From assembly GCA_035620895.1 (NCBI GenBank), contig DASPFY010000045.1, forward strand, positions 33,369 through 97,368: a stretch of 64,000 nt of DNA, written 5' to 3'. The position numbers were made by a program, and so were the translations under genes. The notes under the pieces were generated by a model. It was not told the DNA's origin. It ran no database searches and saw nothing but the letters and a program-made list of their open reading frames with translations. This DNA comes from TA-21 sp035620895. GTDB lineage: Archaea > Thermoproteota > Nitrososphaeria > Nitrososphaerales > Nitrososphaeraceae. Shown piece after piece: positions 54,056 through 63,448 of this stretch; within the stretch, counting starts at the first letter, position 1, and each line of letters begins with the position of its first letter.

Positions 54056-54733
54056 TTGAAGCAGAAAACAGCTCACATTGCTATCTTTGATACTTTTAAA
54101 ACAAAGAGAAATAAATTCACTGGTGAAGCTAAGAGACAAAGAGGAATTATGACTCATCTTGTTTTGGAAAAAAATCCAGAACTGAGAACAAGGACATCAA
54201 TTGCACACGCAATTGCAAAGAACAATGGTATATTATGGCAGAATATCTACTCCGGTATATTCAAAGATCTCGATGAAGTATTAATACCATCTGGCGTAGT
54301 TAAGGAAGCGGGTCGTTTGCCACTCAGACGTGGACCAAAGGCACTCCAATTAGAGGGAGTTCCTTTCTATGAATTGACAGAAACAGGAATTTTAGTTGCA
54401 TCATGCATTGAAGAGTTGGGAAATATCAGAATGAAAATACTTGAGTCTTACTTCGATAATATGAATAGTAATGCATCTGGTGATGACGTCATGAAAAAAA
54501 GTATTTTACTCCTATTAAAAACAATACCTTCTTTTGTAATAAAAATTATTAGTGCATATATTTATGCTTACACCACCGGTGAAATAGATGCCATCACTCC
54601 TATTACTATTGATAAATTTCGTTCCGTCCTAAAAGAACATATTTCTATAGAAAAAGAATTTATTGAATCATATGATGTTCTGTCCCAAAACCAAAAAGTA
54701 CTCCTAAAGGATTTTTTCAAAATAATAAGTTAA
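54056..54733 (+). CDS. Hypothetical protein, 225 aa
   Basis: The basic N-terminal half (FDTFKTKRNKFTGEAKRQRGIMTHLVLEKNP and PLRRGPKALQLEGVPFYELTETGILVASCIEE) reads like a winged helix with a late Leu-Thr-Glu-Thr-Gly turn as found in archaeal wHTH proteins. The C-terminal half is helical. The start is TTG 54056. No family named. Confidence 0.55.
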   Translation: MKQKTAHIAIFDTFKTKRNKFTGEAKRQRGIMTHLVLEKNPELRTRTSIAHAIAKNNGILWQNIYSGIFKDLDEVLIPSGVVKEAGRLPLRRGPKALQLEGVPFYELTETGILVASCIEELGNIRMKILESYFDNMNSNASGDDVMKKSILLLLKTIPSFVIKIISAYIYAYTTGEIDAITPITIDKFRSVLKEHISIEKEFIESYDVLSQNQKVLLKDFFKIIS

Positions 54734-54871
54734 TTCCATTTCAATTCACTATTTTACTCAGTAGTTTGTCTTTACAAGACCATGGTATGGATGATAATCA
54801 AAGATTTCTCATGATGTTACTGTTCAAACAAACGCTTATAATTTACTGGATTACTTATTGATGTATAATTT

Positions 54872-55792
54872 ATGGCCGACATGAAGATAGTATTTCTTGG
54901 GACATCCGCAGCCATTCCAACTGAAAAAAGAGGTTTATCCTCAATTGTAATTAAAAGAGGAGGTGAATTGTTAATATTTGACATCGGTGAAGGAATGCAA
55001 AAGAATTTTCTTCAAGCCAAACTAGGAATAAATAAGAAAATGAAAGTATTCATAACTCATTTGCATATAGATCATTGTCTAGGACTATTAGGATTTTTTC
55101 AAACCATGTCTCTTCTCGGGCGCACAGAAAAAATTGATATCTATGGTGAATCAAGATTGAGAGAGTTTATTCATGAGAATTTTCGTATCATCAATATTGG
55201 ATTGTCATTTGAAATTGCCATTCACGTAATCGATAAGGAAGGGGTAATTGCATTCGAAGATGATTATCGGATCAGCTGTTGTAGAGCTGATCATTCAGTG
55301 CCTGCATTTTCTTATTGCATTAATGAGCTTCCCAGACCGGGAATATTCAATATTGAGAAAGTTTCCAAGCTTTCCATTCCTAAAGGAAACTTGTATCATA
55401 GGTTACAAAATGGTGAAGATGTAGTTATTGATGGTAAATTAATAAAATCAAATGAAGTAGTTGGACCCAAAAGAAGGGGCCGTAAAATAGGCATATCTGG
55501 GGATACCAGACCGTCTTCTAAACTTAGAAACTTTTTTGATTCATGTGATATCCTAATTTTCGAATCAACTTACAACCATGATTACCAAGCTAAGGCAATA
55601 GAGACATTTCATTCCACATCTGCTGAAGCAGCTCTACTTGCCAAGGAGTCAAATTGTAGAAAGCTAATTCTCACACATTTCAGTTCAAGATATGATGATC
55701 CAAATATTCTCTTGGACGAAGCAAGATCTATTCACAACAACGTAGATTTAGCTGAAGATATGAAAACCTTTTACATTCCATATACAGAATAA
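54872..55792 (+). CDS. rnz: Ribonuclease Z
   Basis: RNase Z trims tRNA 3' ends. The 306-residue metallo-beta-lactamase protein has the metal motif THLHIDHCLGLLG near residue 64-76, the RADHSVPAFSY segment near 145, GISGDTRPS near 214 and the C-terminal FHSTSAEAALLAKES and LTHFSSRY. The usual length of 300-320 is met. It stands 65 bases before the prs gene on the same strand. As CCA is not encoded in the tRNAs here, CCA addition follows cleavage. Confidence 0.93.
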   Translation: MADMKIVFLGTSAAIPTEKRGLSSIVIKRGGELLIFDIGEGMQKNFLQAKLGINKKMKVFITHLHIDHCLGLLGFFQTMSLLGRTEKIDIYGESRLREFIHENFRIINIGLSFEIAIHVIDKEGVIAFEDDYRISCCRADHSVPAFSYCINELPRPGIFNIEKVSKLSIPKGNLYHRLQNGEDVVIDGKLIKSNEVVGPKRRGRKIGISGDTRPSSKLRNFFDSCDILIFESTYNHDYQAKAIETFHSTSAEAALLAKESNCRKLILTHFSSRYDDPNILLDEARSIHNNVDLAEDMKTFYIPYTE

Positions 55793-55856
55793 CTAATTCA
55801 TTAAGCTAATTTAACACTTTTAAATAGTTGTTGAAAAATAGTTCCATATTCTCACA

Positions 55857-56759
55857 TTGCAAAAAAACAACACTGTAATTATTTCTGATAAGCGAAATTC
55901 TTCTCTCGCAAAAAAAATTTCATTAGATTTAGATACCCAATATAGAAATGCCGAATTACGTGTATTTGCAGATGGAGAAAGCAAAATTAGACTAGATAAT
56001 GTGGCCAAAAGGAACTGCATCATAGTTCATTCTACATATCCTCCTACAGATCAGCATCTCATGCAATTATTCATGATTATCTACAAATGCAGAGAAGACG
56101 GTGCGAACGATATTTGTGTAGTTAGTCCATATTTAGCATACACAAGACAGGATAAGGTATTTGTTAATGGAGAGATAGTAACTATCAATTTAGTTGGACG
56201 AATTTTGGAGTCATTGGGAACTACAAAGTTAATAACTGTTGATAGCCATAGTCCCAACTCACTTAATTATTCTTTTAAAACAGTAGATTTAACCGCTATT
56301 CCATCTTTGGCTAATTATGTTAAAAAAAATATCACACTAAACAACCCCATAGTTATTTCGCCCGATGAAGGAGGAATAGAAAGAGCTAGAAAATTCGCAG
56401 AAATTATCGAAGTAAATATGCTATCATTAGTCAAAACACGAGATAGGTTCACAGGCGACATATCGATTTCACTTAGTGAACAACAACCACTGAAAACAAG
56501 AGACGCTCTTATTGTAGATGATATGATAAGCACAGGTAATAGTATTATAAAAGCGACTGAAATACTGAAAAAAAATAATATTGGTGATGTATTTGTCATA
56601 TGTACTCATGCACTCTTACTCGATGATGCCAAAGAAAAATTATTTAGAGCAGGTATTAAGGAAGTAATATCTACAAATTCAATTCCAAATGATTTTGCGA
56701 AAGTTGATTTAGGCAGTTTAATATCAAATTATTTCTTGTCAATAATGCCTAGTTTTTAA
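55857..56759 (+). CDS. prs: Ribose-phosphate pyrophosphokinase
   Basis: Prs makes PRPP from ribose-5-phosphate and ATP. The 300-residue protein has FADGESKIRL near 37, SPYLAYTRQDKVF near 88-100 and the PRPP loop DALIVDDMISTGNSI near 217-231. It appears as the downstream member of a tandem with rnz. The start is TTG. Confidence 0.93.
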   Translation: MQKNNTVIISDKRNSSLAKKISLDLDTQYRNAELRVFADGESKIRLDNVAKRNCIIVHSTYPPTDQHLMQLFMIIYKCREDGANDICVVSPYLAYTRQDKVFVNGEIVTINLVGRILESLGTTKLITVDSHSPNSLNYSFKTVDLTAIPSLANYVKKNITLNNPIVISPDEGGIERARKFAEIIEVNMLSLVKTRDRFTGDISISLSEQQPLKTRDALIVDDMISTGNSIIKATEILKKNNIGDVFVICTHALLLDDAKEKLFRAGIKEVISTNSIPNDFAKVDLGSLISNYFLSIMPSF

Positions 56760-56779
56760 CACGCAAGGCAAGTTTCCCT

Positions 56780-58900
56780 TTATACTTTTATGATTATTGT
56801 TACCTGATTATTCACAGTTTTATCCAGCTCGTCAGTTACTGCTTTTAGTACATGTGCAGAAGACGACAAACTAGAAAAATCCAAAATTCTTTTTCCATCA
56901 ACAATATGAATCTGTGGCGCGAGTTCATCTTTTGAGAGACTATGTTCATTCATTAATGTATGAATTCTTTCTTTCATCTTTTGGGGACTACCACTGTATA
57001 TATCTGCATTTTCAATAGATATTCTAACATGGCCATATTTATCTAGTACTAAAACAGGTTGCTTTCTTGATTTCAAAAACAATTTCTTTTTATGTATTTC
57101 ACACGCAAAAATGTAATAATCTTTCATATCAAATATTCTATGCACGCCTTCATTAATACCAAATAACTCACATGCCAATACCTGTGCTTCCTCATCATCA
57201 ATTTCATGTGCATGATTGGTACCCACATCTAACTTCATATTACCATAAACCGTAACACGCAATAGAGATTTTTCGCCTATATATTCGGATTGAGTAGAAA
57301 TCGATTCAGGAAGTGCGCCCTTAGAAATTGCAATTTTTTCAACTTCCTGAACAAAAAGTGATATGTCATCAGGTGTAGGATTTTCTATTATCTTTTCCCT
57401 CTCTTCCCGTATTGAAGCAGTACAAACACCAATTGAGGAGATGACTTCCGAATTGTCAGCGATTCTATATTGACAATCCAATTTCTTTGCAATCATTGGA
57501 ACAAGGACCGATGCACCTCCACCGCCACCTATTAAAACAAATTTATTATCTTTTAATTTGAATTCTCTGATTAAAATTCTAATTGTCTGGAGTATCTTTC
57601 TACTTGAAATATCAAGAATTTTATTAGCTACTTCTTCACTATCCATACCTAATCTCTGTCCCAAAATTGATAACGCTAGTTGCGCAGATTTTTGATCCCC
57701 TTTTGCGTAATCATTGTCAGGGATTATTCCTAAAGCGTTGGCAGCACAAGTATTGGTTATTGCAAACCTTTTACCAGCGCCAACTTCAATTCCTACATAG
57801 TCAATGGGGTCTCCTTCTCTAGGCATAAATGTTACTATTTGTCCCCCTTCCAATTCTTGCGGTTCAGCAAAACATGAATATTTTAAACCGGAAATATGAG
57901 CAGATCTAGGTCCCACATCGGTTATCTTTTTCCCCGACCATCTCACCAGAGAACCACCAGCTATTCCGACTACTCTCACATCTAAGGATTTTATACATGT
58001 TGGATGTTCCATTATGGTAACGTATTTGACTTCAGGTTTACCATTTTTAATTACACAAATATTTGTTGATGTACCTCCAACTTCTATGAAAATTCCATTA
58101 AGTATCCTTAAGTGCAGCAGAGCACCTGCAACGCTTGCAGCAGGTCCTGATAAAACAGTTAAAATTGGTTTAGTTTTAAAAGTATTCATATCAGTCAGAC
58201 CGCCATCACCCTTCATTATTGTAAGTGGAGCAGAGATTTCTTGTTGACGTACCGCTTTCTCAACGTATTTTGCAGTCCAAATAGCCTTTAATAATATACT
58301 AGCGTTTATTGCGGCGGTCAAGGTCCTTATTTCAAGACCATATATTCCGGTCAATTCATGTCCTGCAGTTGCTGGTAGGTCTGATTTTTGCATGACGTAT
58401 AATTCATTACTAGGATCATCAACACCATACGCTTCACTTACTACGAGGACCTCTGCTCCCTCTTCCTTCAATTCTTCTAATATTTGAGAAATCTCTTGTT
58501 CATCTAAAAACTTTGAAGTATCCAAAAATCTATAACATGTTTTCAAATATTTATTTGGTCCGAGTTTAACGTCACCTAAGTTTGTTCTTTTCATGATATC
58601 ATTTTTCTCTAAACCCACTCCCATACCAATAATACCAACCTTTGTTGTATCGCCTTCTAATAATGCATTAACAGCCTGAGTTGTACTATGAGATATTAAT
58701 TCAATATTTGATTCAGTAATACCCTCTTTGCGAATAAGTTTGATTAGTGATTCTACAATACCAGTTGATACTCCCTCTTGCGAGAAATGTGAAGTTGGAA
58801 CCGTAACCTTCCCGATTATCCTTCCAGTATCCATATCTATTGCTACTGATTTGGTAAACGTCCCCCCAACATCAACACCAATTCTTACCCTGTTCATCAT
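56780..58900 (-). CDS. Hydantoinase/oxoprolinase (HyuA) family protein
   Basis: The 706-residue protein has the ASKHA-type phosphate motif GVDVGGTFTKSVAID at the N-terminus, ATAGHELTGIYGLEIRTLTAAINA near 176-200, EVGGTSTNICVI near 275 and GGGGGASVLVPMIAKKL near 470. Members hydrolyse cyclic amides such as 5-oxoproline or N-methylhydantoin with ATP. The HyuB partner is not in this window, so the substrate is unknown. It is monocistronic. Confidence 0.85.
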   Translation of the reverse strand: MMNRVRIGVDVGGTFTKSVAIDMDTGRIIGKVTVPTSHFSQEGVSTGIVESLIKLIRKEGITESNIELISHSTTQAVNALLEGDTTKVGIIGMGVGLEKNDIMKRTNLGDVKLGPNKYLKTCYRFLDTSKFLDEQEISQILEELKEEGAEVLVVSEAYGVDDPSNELYVMQKSDLPATAGHELTGIYGLEIRTLTAAINASILLKAIWTAKYVEKAVRQQEISAPLTIMKGDGGLTDMNTFKTKPILTVLSGPAASVAGALLHLRILNGIFIEVGGTSTNICVIKNGKPEVKYVTIMEHPTCIKSLDVRVVGIAGGSLVRWSGKKITDVGPRSAHISGLKYSCFAEPQELEGGQIVTFMPREGDPIDYVGIEVGAGKRFAITNTCAANALGIIPDNDYAKGDQKSAQLALSILGQRLGMDSEEVANKILDISSRKILQTIRILIREFKLKDNKFVLIGGGGGASVLVPMIAKKLDCQYRIADNSEVISSIGVCTASIREEREKIIENPTPDDISLFVQEVEKIAISKGALPESISTQSEYIGEKSLLRVTVYGNMKLDVGTNHAHEIDDEEAQVLACELFGINEGVHRIFDMKDYYIFACEIHKKKLFLKSRKQPVLVLDKYGHVRISIENADIYSGSPQKMKERIHTLMNEHSLSKDELAPQIHIVDGKRILDFSSLSSSAHVLKAVTDELDKTVNNQVTIIIKV

Positions 58901-59008
58901 GAAAACCGCATGATATTTTTTCTCAGCATCATTTATTATTTAAATCCTGTTAGATTTGGGTGAAATAAAGTCTTGGTATTACCAATAGCAAATTGTTGTG
59001 TGGTGGAC

Positions 59009-59581
59009 CTAATATGACACTAATTTCAAAAGTTCCTGCTGATCTTTTAATGTAGGTATCCAATCGATATTTCCCCTTCTTCTTTTTGAGTTATCATTCA
59101 ACGCCTCAATCAAGCGTCTGATGATTTCTTTGCTTGACGTTTTTGTAGTGTCAAATTCAATAGTTTTTTCCTTTCCAAATTTTCTTATGCTATCATATAA
59201 GGTTATTCCGAGAATTTCACTAGTTATATTTTCCCTAATTTTCAAAATTGTATAATTTCTTTCTTTAAATGTCTGTAAAAGAAGTTCTGGTGAACGTCGT
59301 AAAACCACGACTAGATCCGCCTGAGTTGGCATTAGTAAGTATGGAGCAAGATGTCCTGAAATAATCACATCATCATATTGTTTTAATTCCTTTCTAAGCA
59401 TTAGAGATGCTTTTTTTGCATAGACATCATAGACACCTAATGTCTTATCTGCGAATACGAGCTTGTTTCTTATTACAAATTCATTTAAATTGACTATCTT
59501 AGATCCTAGTCTTTTTGACAACAACTCACTGATAGTATGTTTTCCAACTCCTGGATTGCCTGTAATGACTATTCTTGACAA
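59009..59581 (-). CDS. AK6/Fap7-type NTPase (adenylate kinase-like)
   Basis: The 190-residue protein starts with a Walker A-like loop GNPGVGKHTISELL and then shows LNEFVIRNKLV, GHLAPYL near 76-82, VVVLRRSPELLLQTFKERNY and the Lys/Arg-rich end. This matches AK6/Fap7, a kinase needed in small-subunit ribosome maturation. Position 8 of the P-loop is His rather than Ser/Thr. It is divergent from the aCPSF2 gene. Confidence 0.82.
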   Translation of the reverse strand: MSRIVITGNPGVGKHTISELLSKRLGSKIVNLNEFVIRNKLVFADKTLGVYDVYAKKASLMLRKELKQYDDVIISGHLAPYLLMPTQADLVVVLRRSPELLLQTFKERNYTILKIRENITSEILGITLYDSIRKFGKEKTIEFDTTKTSSKEIIRRLIEALNDNSKRRRGNIDWIPTLKDQQELLKLVSY

Positions 59582-59699
59582 CTTTTAAAATTACAGTAAC
59601 TCTAATTTTATTCTGTCGTTTTTAATTTGTTATTAATTCCTACTAAAAGGAGAAAAATGAAAGACTTAAAACCCGTCTGCTTAAACAAATGCTTATTAA

Positions 59700-60962
59700 A
59701 TGAAAATAACAATTTTAGGCTCCGGCAAAGAAGTAGGGCGTTCAGGATTTTTGGTAACATCAGACAATACCAATATTTTGTTAGATTATGGTGTAATGTT
59801 AAAGAAAGAACCATCTTTTCCAATTCATGTTAGACCAAAAGATATTAGCACAGTCGTTCTTACACATGCTCATCTGGATCATTCGGGATATATTCCGTCA
59901 CTTTTTTTATCCAATTCTAATATCTCAGTCTTAGGAACAAATCCAACTTTCGAACTTTCCGATTTACTTATTGAAGATATGCTTAAAATTTCTGGATTTT
60001 ATTTGCCTTTTGAATATGCAGATTTGAATAATATGATGAGTCATTCAAAGATCTTACAGTATAAGGAAAGACACTTGATTAATAACATGCAAATTACTTT
60101 ATATGAATCTGGTCACATCATAGGGGGGTCTTCAATACTTGCAGAAAGTGAAGGCAAACGCATTTTCTATACTGGTGACATAAACACTAGAGGGTCAAAA
60201 CTTTTGAGATCTGCTGATTTAGATTTACCTGAAGTTGATGTCTTAATTATTGAAAGTACCTATTCTCAAACAGAACAGACTCCGCGAGACGAATCGGAAA
60301 AGAATCTTGTTCACTTTGCTTATGACGTAGTTGAAAGAGGAGGAACCCTCTTCATACCGGCGTTTTCAGTTGAAAGAGCACAAGAGATTGCATGCGTTTT
60401 GAAAGCAAACAATTTCAAATATAGGATATCCATGGACGGGATGGCATTAAAGGCTAATGAAATAATGCTAAGAAATCCATCATTTTTACGAGATGCTGAA
60501 GGATTTAAAAAAATAATATCGGAGATTGAATGGGTTAAAGGATGGCATAGAAGAAAACAGTTGCTAAAAGAACCAGGAGTAATAATCTCTCCGGCAGGAA
60601 TGCTTGTGGGTGGAACGGCAATTTTCTATCTGCAAGAAATAGCAAAAAATCCTAGTAATGGTATAGCACTAGTATCGTACCAGGGTAAAGGTACTCCAGG
60701 TCGCCTTCTGCTTGAAAAAGGACTCGTATCATATAACGGAAAAACAAGGAAAAGTCTTGCAGATGTAAATCATTTTGAATTTTCCGGACATAGCAGCAGA
60801 ACAGAACTATTTGAAATACTCGATAAAATCAAAGGCAATCCAAGGGTTCTTACTGTCCATGGTGATGATTTGTCATGTACTAAGTTTGCCAATGAAATCA
60901 AAGAAAAATATGGGTTTGATGCAATAGCTCCAGATAATGGGCAGATTATGGAAGTAAAGTAA
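59700..60962 (+). CDS. Beta-CASP ribonuclease, aCPSF2 type
   Basis: The 420-residue metallo-beta-lactamase/beta-CASP nuclease has VLTHAHLDHSGYIPSLF near residue 53-69, SGHIIGGSSILAE near 139-151, TGDINTRGS near 162, IESTYS near 180, IPAFSVERAQEIA near 216, ISPAGMLVGG near 292 and FSGHSSRTELFEIL near 362. The absence of KH domains distinguishes it from aCPSF1. It degrades or processes RNA. It is followed by the glycosidase gene. Confidence 0.9.
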   Translation: MKITILGSGKEVGRSGFLVTSDNTNILLDYGVMLKKEPSFPIHVRPKDISTVVLTHAHLDHSGYIPSLFLSNSNISVLGTNPTFELSDLLIEDMLKISGFYLPFEYADLNNMMSHSKILQYKERHLINNMQITLYESGHIIGGSSILAESEGKRIFYTGDINTRGSKLLRSADLDLPEVDVLIIESTYSQTEQTPRDESEKNLVHFAYDVVERGGTLFIPAFSVERAQEIACVLKANNFKYRISMDGMALKANEIMLRNPSFLRDAEGFKKIISEIEWVKGWHRRKQLLKEPGVIISPAGMLVGGTAIFYLQEIAKNPSNGIALVSYQGKGTPGRLLLEKGLVSYNGKTRKSLADVNHFEFSGHSSRTELFEILDKIKGNPRVLTVHGDDLSCTKFANEIKEKYGFDAIAPDNGQIMEVK

Positions 60963-61054
60963 GAAAAATGACCAAAAAGAACAATGTGATTGAATTTAAT
61001 GGAAGAGAATTAGCTGGAAACTATTTTATAATGTTTGTATTCATCCTAAATCAA

Positions 61055-62287
61055 ATGCGTAGTATTAGTTTAACAAGACCCTTTGTTAGTTCTAAACTGG
61101 TTATATTGCTTGTAATTTTCACCTTGTTGCTAACTAATTCATTTGTACTTTATTCGCATGGTCAGGAGACTAATCAAATATTTTTTGGCGTAAATATGAA
61201 AGGATATCATACAAGCATGCCACAGAGCAGAACTATAGGAAGCATTATGCCTGCGAATTATTTTGATGATAGCTTTAAGCTAATTTCGGAGGCTGGTATG
61301 AATCATGTAAGGTTTGTATTTTATTGGGAATCTTACGAAAGAGACCCAGCTAATTTTATGCTTGAACTACAATCTGTAGCGGAAGCCGCAGATAAATACA
61401 ACGTTAATGTAATGTATGATAACCATCAATTTCATACTTCCTCTTGGTTTAATCCACAAAGAGGAACGGGATTCCCCTCCTTTCTCTTTCAAGACAATCC
61501 TTCCTATCCTGCTGGAAATGGCGGTGGACCCAAATATGCACCCGCAAAAGCCTGGTGGACGGATTGGTGGAATCGATCTGTGAAAGACACTAATGGTACT
61601 GATGGATGGACACTACATGCTGAATTTTTGAAAAAAATAGTTGATACCCTAGACAGCCATAAAAGTACATTAGGTTACGAAATTCTCAGTGAGCCCCAGG
61701 TTCACAGTGCAGATCAATGGGAAAAGATTGGAAAATATAATACATTTATGGTGAATGAGTTGAGGAAACTTACGAGCAAGGTACTTGCTTACAGTATGAA
61801 TATCCCTGTTGATTTAAAAAGCCCTATAAACTTGACACCAGAAAACCTAGCTAAAATGAAACCACAAAACAGTACAAATATAGTTTTTAAAATAAGTATA
61901 TACGGATTACCTACAGAAAGCTCGTACCAGCAGGCAAGAATGAATACTTTTCTTAAGGCTTCTAACATCACGGGCGTACCACTATACATAGGTGAATGGA
62001 ACAATGTCTTACGAGAGCAAACAATCAATGAAGAGGGAACATCAGTATTTGAGATAAATCCTTTTGAGAGTGACATAAGTCAACAAGAAGCAGATCTATT
62101 TGTTAAAACCTTTAAAGATCTTGGTATTTGGGGACTAGCATACTGGAAATGGGACTTCGTTTTATTAAAAACTCCGAACTTTAATTTGATTTCAATAGGT
62201 GATAACGGAGATATAACTACCAATAAATATTTTAGACAATTGAAGATTGCATTAGAGACTAACTATCCAAATCAAACTAACCAATAG
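61055..62287 (+). CDS. Secreted GH5-like glycoside hydrolase
   Basis: The open frame reaches 60968, but I place the start at ATG 61055 because MRSISLTRPFVSSKLVILLV forms a standard signal peptide ending near SHGQET. The catalytic domain has HVRFVFYWESYER, YNVNVMYDNHQFHTSSW, the acid/base region GYEILSEPQVH and the nucleophile region VPLYIGEWNN. In GH5 enzymes the first is usually NEP; here it is SEP. It probably acts on a cell-wall or extracellular polysaccharide outside the cell. Substrate unknown. Confidence 0.78.
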   Translation: MRSISLTRPFVSSKLVILLVIFTLLLTNSFVLYSHGQETNQIFFGVNMKGYHTSMPQSRTIGSIMPANYFDDSFKLISEAGMNHVRFVFYWESYERDPANFMLELQSVAEAADKYNVNVMYDNHQFHTSSWFNPQRGTGFPSFLFQDNPSYPAGNGGGPKYAPAKAWWTDWWNRSVKDTNGTDGWTLHAEFLKKIVDTLDSHKSTLGYEILSEPQVHSADQWEKIGKYNTFMVNELRKLTSKVLAYSMNIPVDLKSPINLTPENLAKMKPQNSTNIVFKISIYGLPTESSYQQARMNTFLKASNITGVPLYIGEWNNVLREQTINEEGTSVFEINPFESDISQQEADLFVKTFKDLGIWGLAYWKWDFVLLKTPNFNLISIGDNGDITTNKYFRQLKIALETNYPNQTNQ

Positions 62288-62309
62288 GACAATGATAAAA
62301 GTATAATAT

Positions 62310-62525
62310 ATGATAATAAAAAATACTGATCCATATAAATTAAAAAAATGCATAAGTTGCAAAAAAGATATCGAGATGCAAGAAAAATATTTTACATATC
62401 CGCTATCGTTGCAATGTATCTGTTTAAACTGTTCTCTAAAACAAATTCCCAAAATAATCGAAGCTCTAGAAACAGATTTGGAGAAAACCAAAGAATTACT
62501 AAACACTAATAATAATATTGAGTAA
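62310..62525 (+). CDS. Small zinc-ribbon protein, 71 aa
   Basis: CISC (residues 14-17) and CLNC (38-41) form a zinc site, followed by a helical tail (IIEALETDLEKTKELL). It lies 9 bases upstream of the OGG1-type glycosylase gene on the same strand, so the two are probably co-transcribed. Function unknown. Confidence 0.6.
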   Translation: MIIKNTDPYKLKKCISCKKDIEMQEKYFTYPLSLQCICLNCSLKQIPKIIEALETDLEKTKELLNTNNNIE

Positions 62526-62534
62526 TATACCCAC

Positions 62535-63413
62535 ATGCTGTTAGATTCTAGATTTAATCCTGAAATTAGTATCAATAGTGGGCAGATGTTTTTGTGGAAG
62601 AAATATAAGAATTCATGGTATGGAACTTATGGAAATCATATTTTGAAATTTACGATCACGAATAATGAAATAGAATTTTGTTCAACTCCAACGTTTGATA
62701 ATTGGGAACATTTCATTTTTCGACTAGATGATGACATTCAAGATATTTTTGCTAACTTTTCTGATGATGCAATTTTATTTAAATTATTAGAAAAATATAG
62801 CGGGTTGCGCTTAATACGTCAGGATCCATATCAATGTATGATTTCTTTTGCCTGTTCGAGTAATACAAATATTTCAATGATACGAATGATGTTAAAAAAT
62901 TTATCCATGAAATTTGGTATTAAAAAGGAGATTGATAATCAAATATTCTTTACGTTCCCCACAATGAAAAATCTATACAAAGCATCTATCAACGAGTTAT
63001 GTTCCTGTAGCGTTGGATATAGAGCAAAAGCTATAAAATCAATCGCGGAAAAAATCGTTACAGGAGTTTTAACAATTGATGAATTATATCGCTCTAAGTA
63101 TAGTGAAGCCAGAAAAATACTGACTAATATTTATGGAATTGGAAATAAAATTGCCGACTGCATATTGCTATTTTCTTTTGAAAAGACCGAAGCATTTCCA
63201 ATTGACGTATGGATGGGCCGCGCAATATTCTTGTACTACAAGAGACTAATTGACAACAGAAATGTGACTTTTATCAATGCAAATAAAAAACTAAGCGATA
63301 ATCAATACTCAATTTTGTCAGACATAATGAGAGACCATTTTGGTAAATATGGTGGTTATGCACAGCAGTATCTCTTTTATCACATTCGAAATGACAAAAT
63401 GAAAAAATGGTAA
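62535..63413 (+). CDS. ogg: 8-oxoguanine DNA glycosylase (OGG1 family)
   Basis: The 292-residue protein has the OGG1-like N-terminal domain (SGQMFLWKKYKNSWYGTYG) and a HhH-GPD module. The catalytic Lys lies in IYGIGNKIADCILLFSF near 199-215, and the aspartate in FPIDVWMGRAI near 224-234. It excises oxidised guanine and nicks the strand. A zinc-ribbon gene lies just upstream. The start is ATG 62535. Confidence 0.9.
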   Translation: MLLDSRFNPEISINSGQMFLWKKYKNSWYGTYGNHILKFTITNNEIEFCSTPTFDNWEHFIFRLDDDIQDIFANFSDDAILFKLLEKYSGLRLIRQDPYQCMISFACSSNTNISMIRMMLKNLSMKFGIKKEIDNQIFFTFPTMKNLYKASINELCSCSVGYRAKAIKSIAEKIVTGVLTIDELYRSKYSEARKILTNIYGIGNKIADCILLFSFEKTEAFPIDVWMGRAIFLYYKRLIDNRNVTFINANKKLSDNQYSILSDIMRDHFGKYGGYAQQYLFYHIRNDKMKKW

Positions 63414-63448
63414 CGATTATTGTTAATCTGTATGTTTGAATAGATCAT

